A DNA stretch of 64,000 nt. Origin: Mycolicibacterium neoaurum VKM Ac-1815D. Lineage in GTDB: Bacteria > Actinomycetota > Actinomycetes > Mycobacteriales > Mycobacteriaceae. The DNA is taken from contig NC_023036.2 in assembly GCF_000317305.3 (NCBI RefSeq), positions 3,100,001-3,164,000 on the forward strand, given 5' to 3'. A program made the position numbers and the translations under genes. The notes beneath the pieces are model-generated. The model was not told where the DNA came from. It saw nothing but the letters and a program-made list of their open reading frames with translations, and did not search any database. Of this stretch, positions 33,300 through 41,558 are shown piece after piece. Each line of letters starts with the position of its first letter. Positions within the stretch are counted from its first letter, which is position 1.

Positions 33300-33757
33300 T
33301 AAGCGGGACGCGAGACCGGCGATAAGGGACACTTGATCGTCGGCGTTATCGAAGAAGTCCGCGGGACGTCGATTGTGCGCGACCTTTAATGCCACGTAGA
33401 TCGGCGAAGAGCTCCTCAACGATGGCTGGGGTCCAGAGTGGGAGTCACTTGGGGACGTCAGTGATTCATCAGATGAAACCGGAATACTTTACGGGTAACC
33501 CGCCATATTCGATCCCGCCGTATTCCTCCGGCTATGCGACAGCGGATCGCCCGAACACGACGGGGAGGGGCGCTGACTTGTGGGACAGATCGCCAGAGGC
33601 GACCAAGCCGGGACCCGCTACCGCGGTCTGTAGCACGTGTGTTTGCTACACGGCGGTCGTCGCATCGCTTTCGGTGGTCATTTCGACCGCGCTCTTGTGA
33701 ACGTTGCTGTCGTCGAGCACGTGCCGTGATGCGGCGCGAGGGGGACGGGCGACCGGG
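33300..33757. other. Intergenic segment with repeat copy B, no recognised gene
   Basis: 458 bases between the hypothetical gene and the methyltransferase stop. It holds repeat copy B (33506-33529). A frame reading MKPEYFTGNPPYSIPPYSSG crosses the repeat, but no known family or ribosome site supports it. Confidence 0.5.
33506..33529. repeat. 24-bp direct repeat, copy B
   Basis: Identical to 32379-32402 over 24 bases. Here the surrounding frame stays open as YFTGNPPYSIPPYSSG, whereas copy A is interrupted by stops, so the two may be pieces of a once-coding sequence. Confidence 0.75.
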
Positions 33758-34684
33758 TCAGCGGCCGGGTGTCGGGTCCGACAGCACGGCGCTGATGTAG
33801 GTCAGGTCGGCGAGTTCGGTCATCATCTCGTGGTCGGGCAGGGCGAAACCGTTGGCGGCGTACAGGTCTACGGTGCCTCGGGCGGTGACCTGCCAGCCGG
33901 CGCCGCTCAGGTAAGCGGGCACCTGGGCGCGCTCACCTTGGTAGACGAGGTCGGTCCATTGGTCTGCCATGCCGTAGCGCTGCCAGCGCTGGGCGAATTC
34001 GGCCATGCGGTCGTCGTCGGCGAGAATGCTGAGATCGGGAACGTGTTCGGTGGCCAGCGCGCTGCCGGGGGCACTGAGCGCGGTGATGTCGTCGAAGAGG
34101 CGGTCCTGAGCCTCCGGCGGCAGATAGATCAGCAGCCCCTCGGCGCTCCACGCCGTCGGTTGGTCGGGGTTGAAGCCCCGCTCGCGCAGGGCGGTCGACC
34201 AGTCCGCGCGCAGGTCGATGCCGACGGTGCGAAGCTCGGCGGTCGGGGTGGCACCCAACTCGGCCAGCGTGCGGGTCTTGAATTCGATGACCTTAGGCTG
34301 GTCGATTTCATAGACCACCGTGCCGGCCGGCCAGGGCAGCCGGTAGGCGCGGGTGTCCAGGCCGCTGGCCAGGATCACGGCCTGCCGGATGCCTGCGGCT
34401 CCGGCCCGAAGGAAGAAGTCGTCGAAGAACCGGGTGCGCACGGTGACCTGTTCGGCCATCTGCTGACGGTTGAAGACCGGGTCGTCGGCGACCTCGTCGG
34501 CGTCCTCGCTGATCATGCGGGTGAACGCGTCCAGACCAACGGCGCGAACCAGTGGTTCGGCGTAGGGGTCATCGAGTAGGGGCTCCGGTCCGCGGGCTGC
34601 CAGCGCGCGGCCGGCGGCGACTCCGGTGGCGGTGGCTCCCACGCTGGAGGCCAGGTCCCAACTGTCGTGATCGGTGCGTGCCAT
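33758..34684 (-). CDS. Class I SAM-dependent methyltransferase (TIGR00027/LCM-like family)
   Basis: 308 residues of the large mycobacterial family related to leucine carboxyl methyltransferases. Diagnostic features: [11 protein letters not shown] near the N-terminus, motif [15 protein letters not shown], the acidic end of strand 2 in VYEIDQP and the downstream [17 protein letters not shown]. They bind S-adenosylmethionine; acceptors are mostly unknown. ATG at 34684. A TetR gene starts the same strand run 62 bases upstream and is the likely co-regulator. Confidence 0.92.
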   Translation of the reverse strand: MARTDHDSWDLASSVGATATGVAAGRALAARGPEPLLDDPYAEPLVRAVGLDAFTRMISEDADEVADDPVFNRQQMAEQVTVRTRFFDDFFLRAGAAGIRQAVILASGLDTRAYRLPWPAGTVVYEIDQPKVIEFKTRTLAELGATPTAELRTVGIDLRADWSTALRERGFNPDQPTAWSAEGLLIYLPPEAQDRLFDDITALSAPGSALATEHVPDLSILADDDRMAEFAQRWQRYGMADQWTDLVYQGERAQVPAYLSGAGWQVTARGTVDLYAANGFALPDHEMMTELADLTYISAVLSDPTPGR

Positions 34685-34745
34685 GGTTGCGTCCTGTTTC
34701 TGGTCGTCTCGGATCGGTCAGGGAAAGCTGTGAGTGGTGGGTGGC

Positions 34746-35318
34746 CTACGGCGCGGGGGTCGACGGCTGGACGAGCTCGGTAGCGATTTTCAGAGCGGCG
34801 GCGCGGCGGTCGGTCTCGTCGCCGGCGGGTTCGAGGTCGGGATCGGACAGGGTGGCCAGTTGCAGTGCAGCCAGGGCGACCTGTGCACGTAGCCGGTTTT
34901 CAGTGGACTCGCCGGGCCCGGCCAGCACATCGATCAGCGCGGCGAAGTGAGCACGAATCTTCAGGCCAAGTGCCAACTCTGGGATCTTCGCCATGCCCTC
35001 GCGCATGAAGCGGGCCAGCTGCGCGGTGCGCCCGGTCAGCAGTGCGCTGTAGCGACGCAGTACCTCCTCGCGGACGTCGACGTCGGAGGGCTGTCCATGG
35101 GCCCACTTCACCAGCGTATCCAGCTGAAGGAGGAAGTCCTCGATCACGCTGGCGAGGATGTCTTCCTTGGTGCGGAAGTGGTAGTACAGCGCGGCCTTGG
35201 TGACGTGCAGCCGCTCGGCGATCCCCCGCAGCGAAGCGCGGTCGTATCCCTTCTCGGCGAACAGCTCTAGAGCCACGGACTGGATCTGCTCGCGGGTATC
35301 GGTTCGTCGCTGATCCAT
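34746..35318 (-). CDS. TetR family transcriptional regulator
   Basis: 190 residues from the ATG at 35318, chosen because GGAGGTGAG lies just upstream. A textbook TetR HTH: IQSVALELFAEKGYDRASL, then RGIAERLHVTKAALYYHFRTKEDILASV. It precedes the methyltransferase by 62 bases on the same strand, and its promoter region carries an 18-bp near-palindrome at 35370-35387, so autoregulation of this two-gene unit is likely. Confidence 0.9.
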   Translation of the reverse strand: MDQRRTDTREQIQSVALELFAEKGYDRASLRGIAERLHVTKAALYYHFRTKEDILASVIEDFLLQLDTLVKWAHGQPSDVDVREEVLRRYSALLTGRTAQLARFMREGMAKIPELALGLKIRAHFAALIDVLAGPGESTENRLRAQVALAALQLATLSDPDLEPAGDETDRRAAALKIATELVQPSTPAP

Positions 35319-35369
35319 CCGCTCACCTCCCTGCCTCGACGGTTGATCTGGCTCCACCATAACGCACTA

Positions 35370-35387
35370 ACTTGCCGACCGGCTAGT
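35370..35387. promoter_or_regulatory. 18-bp near-palindromic operator
   Basis: ACTTGCCGACCGGCTAGT has arms that match at 7 of 8 positions around AC. It lies about 50 bases upstream of the TetR start at 35318 and is probably its autoregulatory site. Confidence 0.55.
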
Positions 35388-35447
35388 GACTACTGCGACG
35401 ACCGTTGTGCTCGCGTGCCGGGTGCGGTTTCTCCAGTGGTTCAGGGT

Positions 35448-35882
35448 TCAGTCGACCGTGTTCCCGCAGAGGATTTCAAGGCTCTCCAACAGGATTCGAG
35501 TCCGGTCGGGGGACAGGAGGCGGAGTCGCTGGGCCAGGCTGGGTCGAAGCCGCTGCCCGATGTCATCGGTGGTCTTTACGCCGTTGTCCGTCAAACGAAT
35601 CCGCGATCTTCGCGAGTCGGCGAGGTCAATCTCGCGGGTCACCAATCCCGAGTCGGCAAGCTTGGACAACGCCCTACTGAGAACCGACGGATTGAGTCCG
35701 AGATCGCTTACGAGGTCACTCGGAGTGTCGATGCCCAGTTTGACCGTGCGCAGGACCAGGAAGTCCACGAGGTCCAGTTGTGCGGTCGCGGCGACGTGCT
35801 CGCGGGCGTCGGCCACGACCAATTTGTTGAGTCGGTAGAGAGCGTCGAGGAGCTGCAGTTCCGGAGCGTCGGTGTCAACCAT
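35448..35882 (-). CDS. MarR family transcriptional regulator
   Basis: 144 residues with a MarR winged helix: LDLVDFLVLRTVKLG, TPSDLVSDLGLNPSVLSRAL, then the wing LVTREIDLADSRRSRIRLT. Helices at both ends form the dimer interface. It is divergent from the amidohydrolase at 35945, and TTGAC-AAAC-GTCAA lies between them, so it probably controls that enzyme and itself in response to an aromatic or carboxylic ligand (inference). Confidence 0.88.
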   Translation of the reverse strand: MVDTDAPELQLLDALYRLNKLVVADAREHVAATAQLDLVDFLVLRTVKLGIDTPSDLVSDLGLNPSVLSRALSKLADSGLVTREIDLADSRRSRIRLTDNGVKTTDDIGQRLRPSLAQRLRLLSPDRTRILLESLEILCGNTVD

Positions 35883-35908
35883 GGGAGAAACCTAACATCT
35901 GATCATTA

Positions 35909-35922
35909 TTGACAAACGTCAA
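35909..35922. promoter_or_regulatory. MarR-type operator (TTGAC-N4-GTCAA)
   Basis: A 5-bp-arm inverted repeat in the 62-base gap between the divergent MarR and amidohydrolase genes; the likely site of mutual control. Confidence 0.6.
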
Positions 35923-35944
35923 CTATTGCGGGTTGAGTGTGGGC

Positions 35945-36952
35945 ATGACTGATGACAGCACCACCACACCCGGCCGCATCGACTTTCACCACCACTTCAT
36001 GCCGACCAGCATGCTCACCTCGGGCCTCTTCGGCGACACGTCCGGCTGGAAGTTCCAAAAGGACGAGGCCGGTTGGACACCGCAGGTCAGTGTGGACTTC
36101 ATGGATCAGCTGCAGATCGATACTGCGATCCTGTCCATACCCAACGACATCGAATCGCGGCTCCCCGAGGGCAAGCGTCGTCACGTAGCCCGCGAGTTGA
36201 ACACGTTGACCCGCCAGGCAATGGAAGACCACCCAGGACGGTTCGGTCTGTTTGCGCATCTTCCCACCCCGACGGACGTCGACGCCGCGCTGGAAGAGCT
36301 GACCTACGCCTTCGATGTGCTGGGGGCTGACGGAATCACCCTCACCAACGTCTACGGCGTCGGCGATGAGGCCCGATCCCTGGGCGACCCGATTTTCGAA
36401 CCGCTGTGGGCCGAACTCGACCGTCGCCGCGCGCTGGTGTTCTTACACGGTGAGCAGACACCCGGTAGCAACCGGGCGCCGAGCAAGTTCCTGCCCACCC
36501 CGGTCAGTGAAACTCCGAACGAAACCTACAAGGGCGCAGCGGATCTCGTGACCAGCGGGCGCAAGCGGCAGTTCCCGAACGTGAGGATCATCCTCTCCCA
36601 TTCTGGCGGTAGCACACCAGTTCTCGCCGCTCGCGTCGCCACATTGGGCGCGTTCCATCTCGGCTGCGAACTGAGTGCAGACGAAATCCTCGCCGACTTC
36701 CGGACGTTCTACTACGAGACCGCCCTATCAGGTTTCGAGACCAACCTGGTGGCTCTCGAGAGCTTCGTCGAGCCGGACCACATTCTCTTCGGTACCGACT
36801 TCCCTGCCGCCAACCCGAAAACCGTGAATTGGTTTACGAACAACGTAGACGCGTACTTCGAAGCTCGGCCCGAGATGCTCGCGCGGGTCATGCACGACAA
36901 CGCATACAGCCTCTTGCCCCGGCTGACCGCCGGAACCCCGGCGCAACTGTAG
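35945..36952 (+). CDS. Amidohydrolase family 2 protein (ACMSD-like decarboxylase/hydrolase)
   Basis: About 335 residues of the amidohydrolase-2 family. Metal ligands: HxH in IDFHHHF, His in FLHGEQ, His in ILSHSGG, and the catalytic Asp in LFGTDFPAA. Relatives decarboxylate or hydrolyse aromatic-ring-cleavage products such as aminocarboxymuconate semialdehyde or resorcylates (family knowledge). ATG at 35945 is preferred over an earlier ATG at 35909, because the latter lies in the operator region. Divergent from a MarR gene. Specific substrate unknown. Confidence 0.9.
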   Translation: MTDDSTTTPGRIDFHHHFMPTSMLTSGLFGDTSGWKFQKDEAGWTPQVSVDFMDQLQIDTAILSIPNDIESRLPEGKRRHVARELNTLTRQAMEDHPGRFGLFAHLPTPTDVDAALEELTYAFDVLGADGITLTNVYGVGDEARSLGDPIFEPLWAELDRRRALVFLHGEQTPGSNRAPSKFLPTPVSETPNETYKGAADLVTSGRKRQFPNVRIILSHSGGSTPVLAARVATLGAFHLGCELSADEILADFRTFYYETALSGFETNLVALESFVEPDHILFGTDFPAANPKTVNWFTNNVDAYFEARPEMLARVMHDNAYSLLPRLTAGTPAQL

Positions 36953-37140
36953 ATCTGTGGCAGTCGGGTACGGGCTACGACTATTGCCGCCGTGGGAAGA
37001 CGTTCATGCCATGTCGCAAGTGGTCTACGCCATGCGCGGCAACCCGACGGCGAATAATATTGCAGCCCAAAGGGGACGAAGGTTCCAGTCGGCCGACTGC
37101 TCAACGGATTGTCCAGTAGCGAATTCGTCCGCGGTGCGAC

Positions 37141-37173
37141 ATATGACGTACTGCCGACGGCAGTACGTCATAT
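37141..37173. repeat. 33-bp perfect palindrome (16-bp arms, 1-base centre)
   Basis: Arms ATATGACGTACTGCCG and CGGCAGTACGTCATAT surround a single A. It sits between the convergent amidohydrolase and the recombinase trio, 50 bases beyond the end of the zinc-ribbon recombinase-like gene. It may be a bidirectional terminator or a recombination/end site of the trio element. There is no U-run beside it. Confidence 0.85.
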
Positions 37174-37222
37174 TCTTGCTGCAAACACCTGTGGTGGTAT
37201 TGGGTTGCAGCAGCCGACTTCC

Positions 37223-38719
37223 TCATCGCGTTACGTATCTCGCCCAGGTCCTGCCGGCTTCAGCGGCGTGCTTCTGGGTGACTTCGTCGCTGTAGCCGAG
37301 CATCTCGGCTACTAGGGGAGCGGGGATTTCGGAGACGAGTGTTTGCAGGGCTGTGTTGCGGGCGCCCTGCAGGTTGATGCCGAGCGCGCGTAGTCGCATC
37401 ATGATGGCCTGCGGATCAATGTGCCGACCTGGCCGGTTGCTCGTGAAGAGCCAGGGTGTGCCAACGGCTCCGACGGCGGTGCGCAGGTTCGGCCGGTTGT
37501 GTCGGTGGTAGTTGAGCTGGGAGGCGAATGGCTCCGGAACGGGGACAGGGTCTTTTCCCAACGCGATACGCGTCTCGTTCTCGGCTTGGGAGATCGCGGT
37601 GGTTTGGAGTGCGGCGATCTTGGTCAGCGGCTGAGCGTAGAGCAGCAGCAGGACGCCGGCGACGCGGTAGGGCAGGCTTTCAGAGTCGCCGGTGAGCAGT
37701 TCCTTGAGCCAGGCTAGTCGTTGGTCTTGAGTGATCGTCGGACTGGTCTTCGCCTGCCGGAATCCGATCTGCACCGCGACGTTGAGCTTGCTCTTCTTGG
37801 CCCAGATGAAGAACGTTCGGATCAGATGGCGAGTGGTCGGGCCGGAGGCGAGGTACTCGTCGACGTCTTGTTGTGTGCAGTCGGCGACGGTGCGCCGATG
37901 AGTCTGTTCGAGCCAGGTGAGGAACTTGGTGGTCTCGGTGATCTCTTGCTTCGCGGAACGCTTTGGGCCGTCGGAGGATTGGCCCGGCCGCGATTCACTG
38001 CGGAGCCGTCGGAGATGGTGCCAGGTTGCGAACTGTTCAACCGGGGCGCGAACAGCGGGGGAGTCGATCGCGTCGAGTTTCGCGGCCAGCCAGAATTCGA
38101 AGCGCGCCAGGTGTTCATCGCGTTGTGGGAGCAGCCCGTGATGTTGCAGGAGGCTGCGCAGGTGATCGATGTGGCGGCCGGATCCTGCCGCTGTGAGGCC
38201 GTCGTGGGTCAGCGGTGTTGTGCCTGAGGCGATTCCGCCGAGCAGTTCCAGCACCTGGATGTTGCGTTTCCAGGTCAGGATGCTCTCGGGCCGATCCACG
38301 GCGCAGAGTACGTCGATGAGTGCTTGCATGGCAGCCATGTCGGCGGGGTGGTGCAGCAGAATTCGGCAGAGGTCATCGCGCAAGGCGCAGCGCGCGCATT
38401 CGCCCCGGCGGTGAAGTTCGCCTTCTTGACCGCAGGTCTTGCAGGTGAAGTCGCCCGGAATGCCAGCGCACGTCAGGCAGACCGGCTGCGTGTCGTTGCC
38501 GTCAACTCGCCCGGGGAGGACACCGTCGTGTCCGCAATTGGGGCAGACGCCGTGGGTGCGCATCGCGGTGTAGAAGCAGCTGTGGCAGAGCTGGTCCTGC
38601 GGCCAGTTGACCCTCAGCGTGTTGGCCATTCGGTGGCATCGGCTGCATTCGAGGGCGCCGCTGGTGACGCGTGGTCGCCCGCGTGTGGTGGATCGGGGTG
38701 TGGGGTTAATCGTTGCCAT
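37223..38719 (-). CDS. Zinc-ribbon recombinase-like protein (tyrosine-recombinase related)
   Basis: 498 residues. The N-terminus has three CxxC zinc-ribbon pairs (CSRCHRM, CPNCGHDG and CKTCGQEG, each with a later CxxC). It is followed by a helical core-binding-like region (KFLTWLEQTHRRTVADCTQQ) and a C-terminal domain resembling a tyrosine recombinase (LLLLYAQPLTKIAAL; VAEMLGYSDEVTQKH), but with poorly kept catalytic residues. Such proteins form the third member of actinobacterial recombinase trios and may be structural partners. Start overlaps the HTH gene by 14 bases. Confidence 0.7.
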   Translation of the reverse strand: MATINPTPRSTTRGRPRVTSGALECSRCHRMANTLRVNWPQDQLCHSCFYTAMRTHGVCPNCGHDGVLPGRVDGNDTQPVCLTCAGIPGDFTCKTCGQEGELHRRGECARCALRDDLCRILLHHPADMAAMQALIDVLCAVDRPESILTWKRNIQVLELLGGIASGTTPLTHDGLTAAGSGRHIDHLRSLLQHHGLLPQRDEHLARFEFWLAAKLDAIDSPAVRAPVEQFATWHHLRRLRSESRPGQSSDGPKRSAKQEITETTKFLTWLEQTHRRTVADCTQQDVDEYLASGPTTRHLIRTFFIWAKKSKLNVAVQIGFRQAKTSPTITQDQRLAWLKELLTGDSESLPYRVAGVLLLLYAQPLTKIAALQTTAISQAENETRIALGKDPVPVPEPFASQLNYHRHNRPNLRTAVGAVGTPWLFTSNRPGRHIDPQAIMMRLRALGINLQGARNTALQTLVSEIPAPLVAEMLGYSDEVTQKHAAEAGRTWARYVTR

Positions 38720-39053
38720 CGGTGATGATGCGTGCTCGTCGGGGTCGGATGGATTTGTTGAGTTCGACGACGTTGGGTGGTGCGGTGGTGCCTGAGGCGG
38801 TCTTCTTCTTGCGGGTGTCGGTGGCGGTGACGGTGACGAGATCTTCTACGCCGCAGCCGAGGATGTCGCACAGTGCTGCCATCAGTTGCAGGGCGACGCG
38901 TTCGGGGCGTTGGTGCACGATGCGGTAGACCTGTGGCCGCGACAGCTGTATGCCGCGTTCGGCGAGGCGGGGGATGAGGTCGGTGCTGTTGTGCATGCCG
39001 TGTGCGGCCATCAGCTCGGCGAGGCGCCAGGTGTAGTCGACGTCGCGTTTCAT
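38706..39053 (-). CDS. XRE-like helix-turn-helix protein of the recombinase trio
   Basis: 115 residues. RLAELMAAHGMHNSTDLIPR, then LAERGIQLSRPQVYRIVHQR, is a Cro/CI-type HTH with recognition helix SRPQVYRIV. MAALCDILGCGVEDLV is the usual fourth helix. A basic tail ends in RPRRARI. ATGA overlap with the upstream recombinase and a 14-base overlap with the downstream one show a single operon. It may regulate or accompany recombination, like the small middle protein of Tn554-type elements (analogy only). Confidence 0.75.
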   Translation of the reverse strand: MKRDVDYTWRLAELMAAHGMHNSTDLIPRLAERGIQLSRPQVYRIVHQRPERVALQLMAALCDILGCGVEDLVTVTATDTRKKKTASGTTAPPNVVELNKSIRPRRARIITDGND

Positions 39054-39844
39054 GAGGTCTCTTCGTCGAAGGAGAGGGCGTCTTTGATGGTCCGGTCCAG
39101 GACGCGGCGCAGGGTACGGGTGCGGAAGTCGCTCGAGACGCCGGTGTAGAGCGAGGTGGTGCTGGCGTATTCGTGGCCGGCCTGGTCTTGGACGAACTTG
39201 GCGTCCCAGCCGTCTTCGATGAGGTGGGTGATGTAGGAGCGGCGGAACGAGTGCAAATCCAGGCCTGAGGAGAGCTCGAGGTCGTTGCAGTATCGCCGGA
39301 ATCTGCGCAGCAGCGTCCGTTCGGCGACCAGGGCGCCGCGCTCGCTGGGGAACAGGTCGATGCCGTCGTCGAGGTAGGGCTGGCCGTGGGTGAGCCAGTC
39401 GCTGATAATGTCCGATGTCCAGTCGAACACCGTGAGCACGGTGCGGCGTTTGGGTGGGGAGCCTTTCTTGGCCTTGCCGTAGCGGACCTTCACGACGCCG
39501 TAGCGGCCGAACTCCGGTGCGTGCGGGTTGCGAGAGAAGTCGACGGTCTGCAGGTGCCGCAGTTCGTTGAATCGCACTCCGTAGGAGTAGGCGACCTTGA
39601 ACATTACGGCGTCTCGGTAGGCCGGCAGCCAGCCCTTCTTTCTGGTATTCGCGATCACGGTGACCTGGTCGTCGGCGTGGTCGAAGAAGTCCTGCAGCTC
39701 CTGTTTGGTGAACGGGCGCTTCTCGGGATCTTGTTCGTTGTCCTGGACGTGGGTGGCTGTGTTCCAGGCGAAGAACACCTGCGCTGGGTGTGTGCCGAAT
39801 CGTTGCTCGCAGACTCGGTCCCAGCCGTAGTCGGGATCGGACGT
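39050..39844 (-). pseudogene. Tyrosine recombinase, catalytic domain only (5'-truncated)
   Basis: The catalytic domain is complete: first Arg in YSYGVRFNELRHL, Lys region KVRYGKAKKGSPP, HxxR in LDLHSFRRSYITHL, then AGHEYASTTSLYTGV with His and nucleophile Tyr. The protein-like frame runs upstream as SDPDYGWDRVCEQRFG to 39844, where it hits an in-frame TAA. The N-terminal core-binding domain is missing, so the gene looks cut by insertion or deletion. A GTG at 39778 could still start a 242-residue product. It heads the trio with the HTH and zinc-ribbon genes. Confidence 0.75.
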
Positions 39845-39847
39845 TTA

Positions 39848-40238
39848 CTTGACATAATGTAGATTATCGGCGAAATGATATTGCTGCTGGATACAAGCGG
39901 TACGGCCCACATGCCTTAGCCGCGCATCCGCACTTCACAACGGGTCGTCAAGCCAGACCGCAAGACTGCCACCGATTATTGATCCTCACTCCAGCACTAG
40001 CTGGCGCGCGACAGCCGCCCCAGACTTCTGACCGATGCGCACCTGCCATCCTTCAAAGGACAGCTCCGTGACATTGCGCGACCGTTCGCCGCGTCTGAGC
40101 CTTGCCGGCGGCCGGAGCGGCCAAAGGCGCAGCACTCGCCCCTGTCCGACCGCACCCAGTCTATTCGTCACTGTGACGTTTTAGGGACGCGGGATCGGGC
40201 TGCGGCGCAACGGCGCCCATCAAACGTGCATGGTTATC
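39848..40238. other. Mobile-element boundary region, no intact gene
   Basis: It begins with TTGACATAATGTAGATTATC, which contains the small inverted repeat ATAAT-GTAG-ATTAT and marks where recombinase coding is lost. A 14-codon frame at 39876-39920 reads MILLLDTSGTAHMP, like the N-terminus of a PIN-domain toxin. Nothing else recognisable. Confidence 0.45.
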
Positions 40239-40901
40239 TCAGCCGGTGGCGTTCCAGACGAGCGGCGCTTGGTGGATCCAGGTGCGATCGTCAACGGTAT
40301 CGACGAGGAAGGCAGCAAGATCGGCACGGTTGATGCGCGAGCCAGGTTTGTCGGTTCCGCGCACCGCGGCCCGCACGGGTCCACCGGCCGGCTTGTCGGT
40401 GAGCGCGACCGCCCTGACCAGAGTCCAATCGGTGCCGGAGGCACGTACAACCTCATCGACTCCGTTGTGGTCGACGAAGCCGGCCTTGATATTCGAGATG
40501 TTCACGAAGAATCTGGCGAACGGGCTGATCCGATTCCAATCGTCGCCGGCACCCATTGAGGAGTTGACGACGATCCGACGGATGTTCTGCTCGGTCATCA
40601 CCGCCAGGACGTTACGAATCGCATCGGTCATGAACATCGGCGGGCTGACGGCCTTGGCCCACGGGTTGTCGGATGCGCGCGAGTTGTTGAGTGTGCTGAC
40701 CACCGCCTCCGCACCCCGGGCAGCCTTTCGAATGTCTTCGATGTTCGACGGTGAGCCCGCGATCAGTTCGACGCCGCCCGGGGCGCGAACGGCGTCGGGG
40801 TTACGCACCAGGGCCCGCACATGATGGCCACGTGTCACGGCATGCGCGAGCACATGGACGCCGGTGCGACCGCTGCCGCCGAGGACAAGCAGATTAGTCA
40901 T
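40239..40901 (-). CDS. NAD(P)H-binding oxidoreductase (atypical SDR, NmrA/BlvrB-like)
   Basis: 220 residues of an atypical SDR. The cofactor loop LLVLGGSGRTGVHVL and RALVRNPD suggest NADPH binding. VVSTLNN and IRRIVVNSSMG follow, and the C-terminus carries RADLAAFLVDTV, typical of SDR_a5. Classical Tyr-x-x-x-Lys is not evident, as usual for this subfamily, which can act as flavin/quinone reductases or redox sensors. The upstream neighbour on the other side is the MarR at 41003, same strand, but 100 bases away. Confidence 0.85.
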   Translation of the reverse strand: MTNLLVLGGSGRTGVHVLAHAVTRGHHVRALVRNPDAVRAPGGVELIAGSPSNIEDIRKAARGAEAVVSTLNNSRASDNPWAKAVSPPMFMTDAIRNVLAVMTEQNIRRIVVNSSMGAGDDWNRISPFARFFVNISNIKAGFVDHNGVDEVVRASGTDWTLVRAVALTDKPAGGPVRAAVRGTDKPGSRINRADLAAFLVDTVDDRTWIHQAPLVWNATG

Positions 40902-41002
40902 GTGTCTCCGTTTCGATAGGTCGCGCGCCAGTCATGCGAGACACAGCAGCGTCCCAACCCTTTACTTAATGGACGAATGCATATGGCTGAGGTGGAGCCA
41001 TA

Positions 41003-41464
41003 TCAGGTGCTGGCCCGTGCCAGCCGCGCCGCGTTGGCGTTGAGTTGCTCGATGATCGGTCCGGCCACATACAGCGCAAGCCGTAACGCTTCTTGATCGC
41101 TCGCCGTCAATGTGGACAGAAGAAATTCGAGCTTTCCGTTGTCCTCGATGCGTAACCGATTCAGCAGATATCGTGCATGATCGGTGACGGCGACGATGGT
41201 TGCGCGACCATCGTCGGGGTCGGCTGCACGAGTTACCAACTCGCGGCGTTCGAGACGCTGAATCAGCTGGGTCATCGCCGGCTGGCTTATGCTGATGGCC
41301 TCGGTGAGCACCGTGAGCCGGGTCGGGCCCTCGACGCTCAACGTGTGCAGCACCTCCATCGCGGACACGCTGAGTTCTTCGCGATTGAGCAGATGCCGAG
41401 TCGCCAACAGTGCAGACTGCCGAACAGCTTCGGCGAGCCTCTCGATACCGTCGTCCGCTGCCAT
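41003..41464 (-). CDS. MarR family transcriptional regulator
   Basis: About 153 residues. LSVSAMEVLHTLSVEGPTRL, then LTEAISISQPAMTQLIQRLERRELVTRAADPDDGRATIVAVT (quoted in part), is a full MarR winged helix, with C-terminal dimerisation helices. The ATG at 41464 is chosen because the inverted repeat ATACAT/ATGTAT then lies in the 5' region; ATG 41479 and 41482 are alternatives. It probably regulates itself and the NAD(P)H-binding gene downstream. Confidence 0.85.
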   Translation of the reverse strand: MAADDGIERLAEAVRQSALLATRHLLNREELSVSAMEVLHTLSVEGPTRLTVLTEAISISQPAMTQLIQRLERRELVTRAADPDDGRATIVAVTDHARYLLNRLRIEDNGKLEFLLSTLTASDQEALRLALYVAGPIIEQLNANAARLARAST

Positions 41465-41473
41465 GTCCCCAAT

Positions 41474-41494
41474 ATACATCATGTTGCTATGTAT
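41474..41494. promoter_or_regulatory. Inverted repeat ATACAT-N9-ATGTAT upstream of marR
   Basis: Exact 6-bp arms separated by 9 bases, directly before the chosen MarR start; the AT-rich content contrasts with its surroundings and fits a MarR operator overlapping a promoter. Confidence 0.5.
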
Positions 41495-41558
41495 TTTCTC
41501 GTGAAGAGTGCATGGCGCGGTGATCACGCGTCCTGTCGGCGTCGAGTACGCCGTGCTG

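Noticed and set aside
39986..40171. 61-residue minus-strand frame
   Set aside because: Arg-rich, no ribosome site and no recognised family; may be debris near the element boundary.
37223..40238. Prophage
   Set aside because: Recombinase genes are present but no capsid, terminase, portal or lysis gene is visible.
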